Part shown: one piece after another, positions 5,389 through 10,134 of the stretch
Position numbering within the stretch: the stretch's first letter is position 1
Layout of the letters: the number at the start of each line of letters is the position of its first letter
DNA from: JANLSO01 sp031362405
Lineage (GTDB): Bacteria; Actinomycetota; Thermoleophilia; Miltoncostaeales; Miltoncostaeaceae
DNA length: 10,134 nucleotides
Direction: 5' to 3'
Assembly: GCA_031362405.1 (NCBI GenBank)
Contig: JANLSO010000086.1
Location: forward strand, 1 to 10,134
Made by a program: the position numbers and the translations under genes
The notes under the pieces: model-generated
The model's database searches: none
Seen by the model: the letters and a program-made list of their open reading frames with translations, nothing else
What the model was told of the DNA's origin: nothing

Positions 5389-6114
5389 TTGTCTAGGGAA
5401 GTCTCTACTCAAGTCGCGGCGATTGTCGTCGCCGCGGGGTCGGGCGAGCGCATGGGTGCCAACCGACCCAAGGCCCTGGTCGACGTTGCGGGACAGCCGA
5501 TGCTGGTGTGGTGCGTAGCGGCCCTCGCGGCCTCGGGGCGGATCGCTTCTCTGGTGATCGTCGCTCCCGCTGGGCACATCATCGAGATGATCGCCTGCGT
5601 TCCGGATGTCGACCTCCCCGTGAGCGTCGTGGCGGGCGGGGCGACTCGTGCGGAGTCGGTGGCGTGTGGGCTCGAGGTCATCCCATCGGAGGCCACCACC
5701 GTTCTCGTCCACGACGCGGCCCGCCCGCTCATCACGCCCGAGATCGTCGCCGCCGTACTCGAGGGCGTCGGCGACTGCGACGGTGCAATCGCGGCGAGCC
5801 CGCTCGTCGATACCCCGAAGCTCGTCGATGCCGAGCGGATGATTCGCGCAAGCCCCGAGCGTTCCACGCTCTGGTTGGCGCAGACCCCGCAGGCCTTTCG
5901 CACGGCGGCGTTGCGGGCTGCCGTCGAGACCGCGGTGTCGAGCGGCCGCCTTGATGAGGCAACCGACTGCGCGTCGCTGGTCGAGGCAAACGGCGGCCGC
6001 GTTCGCGTCGTGCCGGTTGCAACGCCGAACCTCAAGCTCACGCATCCCATCGACCTGATCGTGGCCGAGCATCTCCTTTCGGCGCCGCCGACCCAAACCC
6101 CCCCGCCGCGATAA
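5389..6114 (+). CDS. ispD: 2-C-methyl-D-erythritol 4-phosphate cytidylyltransferase
   Basis: IspD transfers CMP from CTP to 2-C-methyl-D-erythritol 4-phosphate, the third step of the MEP isoprenoid pathway, in the cytoplasm. The 241-aa protein has the nucleotide-binding loop VVAAGSGERMG with Arg21 and Lys28 (NRPKAL), VHDAARPL with Asp109 binding the metal, LWLAQTPQAFR, the TD of EATDCASLVE, and Lys216 in NLKLTHP, all where the E. coli enzyme has its key residues. The C-terminus ends in a Pro/Thr-rich stretch. Translation begins at TTG 5389: the only upstream ribosome binding site, AGGGGAGGG at 5378-5386, points to it, and the next in-frame ATG (5452) lies inside the active-site loop. The proximal part of that site is only about 3 nt from the TTG, so its distal AGGGG is the better match. 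It heads a compact plus-strand run and is followed after 13 bp by the PHP gene. Confidence 0.95.
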   Translation: MSREVSTQVAAIVVAAGSGERMGANRPKALVDVAGQPMLVWCVAALAASGRIASLVIVAPAGHIIEMIACVPDVDLPVSVVAGGATRAESVACGLEVIPSEATTVLVHDAARPLITPEIVAAVLEGVGDCDGAIAASPLVDTPKLVDAERMIRASPERSTLWLAQTPQAFRTAALRAAVETAVSSGRLDEATDCASLVEANGGRVRVVPVATPNLKLTHPIDLIVAEHLLSAPPTQTPPPR

Positions 6115-6127
6115 GGTCAACGACGGC

Positions 6128-6985
6128 GTGCTGACCGACTACCACCTGCATCTCCAGCCCGATGGGCCTCAGGCCCGAACCGCCGGTGAAGCCCGTTGGC
6201 AGGCCGACGGCGGGCATCTCTCGGTCGGATGGATCGGGCGCTACGTCGAGCAGGCGCGGTCGCGCGGTGTCGCCGAGATCGCGATCACGGAGCACGTGCA
6301 TCGGTTCACCGAGGCCCGTGACTGGCACGCGAATTCATGGTGGCGAGCCGAAGCAACCGCAGACGTCGATGCCTACTGCTCTGCCCTCGGGGCCGCGCGA
6401 GATCAGGGCCTTCCGGTCCTTGTCGGTATCGAGATGGATTGGTTGCCGGGGCGTGAGGAGCAGATTGAAGCCTTCCTCGCCGCCCGCGCCTTCGACATCG
6501 TCCTCGGCTCGGTTCACTGGCTCGCCGATGCGGGTGTCGACCACCCCGACTATCCGGCGAACCTCGGCGCCGACGAACTGTGGGGGCGCTATCTGGATGA
6601 GCTGGTCGCCGCGGCCCGATCGGGCCTTTTCGACGTTCTCGCTCACCCGGATCTACCGAAGGTCTTCGGCCACCCGCGACCGGCGAGTGCAACCGCGCGC
6701 CTCGAGCAGGTCGTGGCCGATATCGCCGTGACCGGCATCGCCATCGAGTGCTCCTCGGCGGGTCTGCGTAAGCCAATTCGCGAGCTGTACCCCGACCCGG
6801 ATCTGCTGGGGATGTTCCAGCGCGCCGGGGTGCCGGCGACCCTGTCAAGCGACGCCCACGCCCCGGACGACGTTGCACGCGACTATCCGACCGCCGTCGC
6901 GGCGCTGCGTGGCGCGGGTTACGAGACCCTCACCACCTTTTGCGGCCGTGTGGCCACGCAAGAGAAGATCGCCGAGTGGGAATGA
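6128..6985 (+). CDS. PHP-domain phosphoesterase, histidinol-phosphatase-like
   Basis: A 285-aa PHP (polymerase and histidinol phosphatase) family metal-dependent hydrolase, most like the HisJ/HisK-type histidinol-phosphatases that remove phosphate from L-histidinol phosphate. Likely metal ligands are visible: His6 and His8 in DYHLHL, the EHVHRF motif, GIEMDWLPG, GSVHWL, the AHPDLPKVFG motif, IECSSAGLRKP and SSDAH near the C-terminus. The motif set appears complete. The specific substrate cannot be read from sequence; another small phosphate ester is possible, and no other histidine gene is nearby. The start is GTG 6128, giving the family N-terminus MLTDYHLHL, 13 bp after ispD with only a weak AAGG as ribosome site. 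Its TGA overlaps the ispF ATG (ATGA). Its position between ispD and ispF, genes that are normally adjacent, is unusual. Confidence 0.85.
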   Translation: MLTDYHLHLQPDGPQARTAGEARWQADGGHLSVGWIGRYVEQARSRGVAEIAITEHVHRFTEARDWHANSWWRAEATADVDAYCSALGAARDQGLPVLVGIEMDWLPGREEQIEAFLAARAFDIVLGSVHWLADAGVDHPDYPANLGADELWGRYLDELVAAARSGLFDVLAHPDLPKVFGHPRPASATARLEQVVADIAVTGIAIECSSAGLRKPIRELYPDPDLLGMFQRAGVPATLSSDAHAPDDVARDYPTAVAALRGAGYETLTTFCGRVATQEKIAEWE

Positions 6986-7446
6986 GGATCGGGTCAGGGC
7001 TCGACGCTCACACGTTCGGGCCGGGTCGCCCATTGATGCTGGGCTGCGTCGAGGTTGAGCACACTCACGGCCTGGTCGGGCACTCCGACGGCGACGTCGT
7101 GGCGCACGCGATCTGCGATGCGCTGCTTGCGGCGTCTGGAGGGCCTGACATCGGCGCGGTGTTCTCATCTGATGATGAGCGCTGGACGGGGGTGACGGGC
7201 GCGACGATGCTGGAGGTCGTCGCCGAGCGGGTCGCCTATGCGGGAATGGCGGTCGTGAACGTGCATTCCGTCGTTGTCTGCGAACGGCCCCGTCTGGCTG
7301 CGTATCGTGAGGCGATGCAGACCGCGATGACCGCCATCCTCGGAGCCCCCGTGACCGTCCACGCCACCACCACCGACGCCATGGGTTTCACCGGCCGCGG
7401 TGAGGGCGTCGCCTGCCAGGCGGTCGCCCTGCTGGAGACGCGGTGA
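6982..7446 (+). CDS. ispF: 2-C-methyl-D-erythritol 2,4-cyclodiphosphate synthase
   Basis: IspF cyclises CDP-ME 2-phosphate to MEcPP with release of CMP, the fifth step of the MEP pathway; the enzyme is a Zn-dependent trimer. From ATG 6982 the protein is 154 aa, close to the usual length, beginning MRIGSGLDAHTFG. Zinc ligands Asp8, His10 and His42 align one for one with E. coli; HSDGD (34-38) and the C-terminal ATTTDAMGFTGRGEG match the substrate and CMP site. One oddity: the family motif usually NVD before the third strand reads NVH (in VVNVHSVVV). The in-frame start at 6940 lies inside the PHP gene and adds unrelated residues, so it is rejected. The ATG overlaps the PHP stop and the TGA overlaps the cysS GTG, each by 4 bp, indicating coupled translation. 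Confidence 0.95.
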   Translation: MRIGSGLDAHTFGPGRPLMLGCVEVEHTHGLVGHSDGDVVAHAICDALLAASGGPDIGAVFSSDDERWTGVTGATMLEVVAERVAYAGMAVVNVHSVVVCERPRLAAYREAMQTAMTAILGAPVTVHATTTDAMGFTGRGEGVACQAVALLETR

Positions 7447-8849
7447 CCGCCTCGGGGATGCGCGTGCTGAACACGCTCGGACGCCGCAAGGACCCTCTCG
7501 AGACCGGCCCCGACGGCGTCGTGCGGATCTACTTCTGCGGTCCGACCGTCTACGGGCCGATCCACATCGGCAATGCCCGGCCCTACATCGTTTTTTCGGT
7601 CCTCAAGCGGTACCTCACGCGGTGCGGCTATGCGGTGAAGCTGGTCTCGAACCTCACCGACGTGAACGACAAGATCTACGACGCGGCCCGCCGCGAAGGC
7701 GTGCCCAGCGGCGAGCTCGCCGAGAGGTTCAGTGCGCAATACGTCGCCGATACCGACCGGCTGGGTCTCGGGCGCCCCGATCTCGAGCCGAAGGTCACCG
7801 AAAGCATGCCCGAGATCGTTGCGCTGATCGAGTCGCTGATCGCCAAGGGCCTCGCCTACGCCGCCGCCGGTGACGTGTACTTCCGCGTGCGTGCCTTCCC
7901 CGCCTATGGGCAGCTATCGAATCGTCCCACCGACGAGCTCGCCGAGACCGACCCTGGCGCGGGCAAGGAGAGCCCTCTCGACTTCGCGCTCTGGAAGGGC
8001 CGCAAGCCCGACGAAGACATCTGGTGGGAGTCGCCGTGGGGGCCGGGTCGGCCCGGCTGGCACATCGAGTGCTCGGCGATGGCCGAGACGGCCCTCGGTC
8101 GTGAGTTCGAGATCCATGGCGGCGGAATCGATCTCGCGTTCCCTCACCACGAGAACGAATTGGCTCAGAGCGAGGGCGCCCACGGCGGCCGCATGGCCAA
8201 GGCATGGATGCACAACGAGATGCTCGAACTCGGTGGCGACAAGATGAGCAAGAGCGACGGCAACATCGCACTGTTGCGTGATGTTCTCGACGCCTGGCCG
8301 GCTGAGGCGGTGATCGCCTTCATGCTGACCCGGCACTACCGCTCGAAACTGCCCTATTCGGACGACGAGCTCGCGGAGGCCGAGCGGGTCTGCGAGCGAT
8401 TTCGCAACGCGTTCCGCACGATTGATCGGGCCCTCGGCGCCTTCGGCGAGGCGACCGACGCTGAGCTCGCGGCCGCGCTGATTTCCGGCCGCGTGGCCTT
8501 CCACGCGGCGCTCGACGACGACTTCAACACGCCGGGGGGGATCGCCGCTCTTTTCGACCTGGTGCGCGCGATCAACCGCGCGTGCGAAAGTGCGGCCCGG
8601 CCGTCGCGTGGCCAGCTTCAGGAGGTCCGTCGTGAGCTCTCGTCACTGCTCGACATGCTCGGTTTGGGGCGCCTTGCCGACGCGGCCGCGGGAGTTCCGC
8701 CAGAGGTGGCCCGACTCGTCGCAGAGCGTGAGGACGCGCGCTCTGCGCGTGATTTCGCGCGCTCCGATGCCGCCCGAGACGCGCTTTTGGAGCTGGGCTA
8801 CGAGGTTCGTGACACCCCTGAGGGCCCTCAGGTCACGGCGCGCTCGTGA
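7443..8849 (+). CDS. cysS: Cysteinyl-tRNA synthetase
   Basis: CysRS, a class Ia aminoacyl-tRNA synthetase, activates cysteine with ATP and charges tRNA-Cys. The 468-aa protein has the signature CGPTVYGPIHIGNARP (Cys32 is a zinc ligand; HIGN is the HIGH motif, His41), GWHIECSAMAE and FPHHENELAQSE with further zinc ligands, and KMSKSDGN as the KMSKS loop. The C-terminal ~130 residues form the helical anticodon-side domain. It is not the MshC paralogue used in mycothiol synthesis: it has the full length and C-terminal region of a synthetase, and it sits beside rlmB as cysS does in many Gram-positive genomes. The start is GTG 7443, overlapping the ispF stop (GTGA); ATG 7458 is an alternative five codons later. 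The stop overlaps the rlmB GTG. Confidence 0.97.
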   Translation: MTASGMRVLNTLGRRKDPLETGPDGVVRIYFCGPTVYGPIHIGNARPYIVFSVLKRYLTRCGYAVKLVSNLTDVNDKIYDAARREGVPSGELAERFSAQYVADTDRLGLGRPDLEPKVTESMPEIVALIESLIAKGLAYAAAGDVYFRVRAFPAYGQLSNRPTDELAETDPGAGKESPLDFALWKGRKPDEDIWWESPWGPGRPGWHIECSAMAETALGREFEIHGGGIDLAFPHHENELAQSEGAHGGRMAKAWMHNEMLELGGDKMSKSDGNIALLRDVLDAWPAEAVIAFMLTRHYRSKLPYSDDELAEAERVCERFRNAFRTIDRALGAFGEATDAELAAALISGRVAFHAALDDDFNTPGGIAALFDLVRAINRACESAARPSRGQLQEVRRELSSLLDMLGLGRLADAAAGVPPEVARLVAEREDARSARDFARSDAARDALLELGYEVRDTPEGPQVTARS

Positions 8850-9541
8850 GCCTCGAGGTCATCTACGGCCGCAACCCGGTACGGGAGCTGATCGCCGCCG
8901 GTCGACGGCCGGTGCGCGAGGTCTTCGTGCTGGCCTCCCTCGCCGAGGAAGCCTGGCCGGTCGGCGCGCGGGTGCGCGTCGGCGACCGGGCCGCGCTGGG
9001 GCACGCGTGCGGAAGCGGCGACCACCAAGGCGTTGTCGCGCTCGCCGACCCGTATCCCTATGTCGATCCTCGCTCGCTGGTGATCGCCGACGGCCCTGTC
9101 GTCTGCCTCGATGGGGCACAGGACCCGCGCAACTTCGGCGCGATCTGCCGCGTCGCCGACGCCGCGGGAGCGGGCGGCCTCGTGATTCCTCGTCGTGGCT
9201 CGCCGGGGGTGACGTCGGTTGTCTGCAAGGCCTCTGCGGGAGCGGTCGAACACCTTGCCGTCGCCCAGGTCGACAGTGTCGCGGGCTTTCTCGGCGAAAT
9301 GCGCGACGCGGGCTGGACCACCATCGGCGCCGATCCCGAGGGTGACGTCGACTACCGTGCGCTTGGTGCCGTGACCCACGCGGTCGTGGTGATGGGCGCC
9401 GAAGGCGCGGGGCTTCGACCGAGCGTCCTTACCGCGTGCGACCGCCGGGCGCGGATCACGATGCGCGGGCACGTCGCCTCGTTGAACATCTCGATCGCCG
9501 CCGCGCTTCTCCTTTTCGAGGTCCAGCGCGCGATTGATTGA
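8846..9541 (+). CDS. rlmB: 23S rRNA 2'-O-methyltransferase of the RlmB/TrmH family
   Basis: A 231-aa SPOUT methyltransferase. RlmB methylates the 2'-O of a conserved guanosine (G2251 in E. coli) of 23S rRNA using S-adenosylmethionine. The N-terminus LEVIYGRNPVRELIAAG is the L30e-like substrate-binding domain (to about residue 75), followed by the SPOUT knot motifs: LDGAQDPRNFGAICRVADAAG, VVMGAEGAGLRPS and RGHVASLNISIAAALLLFEV. All three family motifs are intact. The exact target nucleotide is inferred from family and from the cysS-rlmB context. The start GTG 8846 overlaps the cysS TGA by 4 bp (GTGA), so the two are probably translationally coupled. It is the last gene of the overlapping run; 76 bp separate it from the next gene. 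Confidence 0.92.
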   Translation: MSLEVIYGRNPVRELIAAGRRPVREVFVLASLAEEAWPVGARVRVGDRAALGHACGSGDHQGVVALADPYPYVDPRSLVIADGPVVCLDGAQDPRNFGAICRVADAAGAGGLVIPRRGSPGVTSVVCKASAGAVEHLAVAQVDSVAGFLGEMRDAGWTTIGADPEGDVDYRALGAVTHAVVVMGAEGAGLRPSVLTACDRRARITMRGHVASLNISIAAALLLFEVQRAID

Positions 9542-9617
9542 CCGGGCGGGCGCGCTGGGCAGATGATCGGGCACCTCGATCGGGATTGGCCCGGTCGCTC
9601 CCAGGGGGTCCGATCAC

Positions 9618-10118
9618 GTGTCCAGAGCACGAACTCTCGCGGTGACCGCTGCCGCCGGCCTTGTCGTGGCCGGTTCCGCTTTCGCGCTTCCCGCCTTTAC
9701 GACGGGAGGCAAGGGAGGGCCATCCCTCAGCTCTGCACAAGCCCAGCTGAAGTCCACGGCGGTCAGCACGAATAGCACCTACGACCGGTTCGTCGTGCGC
9801 TGGTCATCGGGCAACCCGAGCTACCGGGTCCGCTACGTGAATCAGGTCACCCAGGATGGATCCGGAAACCCGGTGACGCTGAAGGGGACGCACTTCCTGA
9901 CGGTGCGGTTCTTCTCGGCGCGGGCGCACACCGAAGCCGGCGGCTCGGTGGGTGGCCCGAAGGTCCGCACGCCCCTCTACGCCAGCTTGCGTCAGATGAA
10001 ACTCGTCGGTGACTTCGAGGGCGTCGTGACCTACGGGCTCGGCGTTCAGGGCAGGAAGCCGTTTCGGGTCTTTCGCCTCACCAACCCGACCCGCCTCGTG
10101 GTCGACATCAAGCACTGA
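9618..10118 (+). CDS. Secreted AMIN-like domain protein
   Basis: A 166-aa protein with a Sec signal peptide: basic start SRAR, hydrophobic core LAVTAAAGLVVAGSAF, and a likely cleavage after the AFA near residue 23. There is no lipobox cysteine. After a Ser/Thr/Ala-rich linker, a beta-rich domain spans about residues 54-166 with YDRFVVRW, YRVRYV, THFLTVRFF, GDFEGVVTYGLGV and PFRVFRLTNPTRLVVDIKH at the very C-terminus. This pattern matches actinobacterial proteins annotated AMIN-like, a relative of the AMIN domain that targets cell-envelope proteins. The molecular role is unknown; exported, wall-associated binding is inference. The GTG start has AGGGGG (9603-9608) nine nt upstream. A 76-bp gap separates it from rlmB, so it may have its own transcript. 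Confidence 0.8.
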   Translation: MSRARTLAVTAAAGLVVAGSAFALPAFTTGGKGGPSLSSAQAQLKSTAVSTNSTYDRFVVRWSSGNPSYRVRYVNQVTQDGSGNPVTLKGTHFLTVRFFSARAHTEAGGSVGGPKVRTPLYASLRQMKLVGDFEGVVTYGLGVQGRKPFRVFRLTNPTRLVVDIKH

Positions 10119-10134
10119 AGGTCTGAGGGCGCAC

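Noticed and set aside
6165..6177. GGGCCT-C-AGGCCC inverted repeat near the PHP gene start
   Set aside because: Only 6-bp arms in GC-rich coding sequence, so no evidence of function.
8817..8832. 16-bp perfect palindrome CCTGAGGGCCCTCAGG at the end of cysS
   Set aside because: No loop, within coding sequence, and of a length expected by chance at appreciable frequency in 10 kb of GC-rich DNA.
9540..9596. 8-bp arms GACCGGGC / GCCCGGTC after rlmB as a terminator
   Set aside because: The arms are 41 nt apart, the first overlaps the rlmB stop, and there is no T-tract. Too weak to list.

Overview
The window is a GC-rich, densely coding bacterial chromosome segment of about 10.1 kb. It carries a housekeeping block in the order clpC - radA - carD - PIN/TRAM membrane protein (YacL-like) - ispD - PHP phosphoesterase - ispF - cysS - rlmB - small secreted protein. 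From general knowledge, the same skeleton (clpC, radA, yacL, ispD, ispF, cysS, rlmB) is shared by Bacillus-type and mycobacterial genomes. The CarD of mycobacterial type, the GC-rich codons, the frequent GTG starts and the C-terminal actinobacterial AMIN-like protein point to Actinomycetota. A deep-branching class such as Thermoleophilia is my guess, but the sequence alone does not prove the class.

Layout. 1-1008: the C-terminal third of ClpC (second AAA+ module), cut by the window edge. About 1041-2405: RadA, whose N-terminal zinc finger is present but lies upstream of the first usable start codon and contains a perfect 13-bp inverted repeat. 2450-2995: CarD, followed by a strong 12-bp GC hairpin. 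3132-4193: PIN/TRAM protein with four N-terminal membrane segments. 4194-4460: convergent intergenic region with a 53-bp near-perfect palindrome. 4461-5350, minus strand: a DUF72 protein preceded by a translationally coupled 54-codon unknown ORF. This pair interrupts the usual yacL-ispD neighbourhood. 5389-9541: a tight plus-strand run ispD, PHP, ispF, cysS, rlmB; the PHP/ispF, ispF/cysS and cysS/rlmB junctions are all 4-bp stop/start overlaps. 9618-10118: an exported AMIN-like protein.

Roles. ClpC (protein quality control), RadA (recombination) and CarD (RNA polymerase regulator) form the stress and information-processing part. IspD and IspF catalyse two steps of the MEP isoprenoid pathway. 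CysS charges tRNA-Cys and RlmB modifies 23S rRNA. The PHP gene between ispD and ispF resembles histidinol-phosphatase and has no obvious link to isoprenoids.

I see no tRNA, rRNA, CRISPR array, transposase or phage gene, and no convincing new multi-gene system. The observations most worth following are the missing radA start codon, the hairpin inside its zinc-finger coding region, the long palindrome at 4402-4454 and the small ORF coupled to DUF72.
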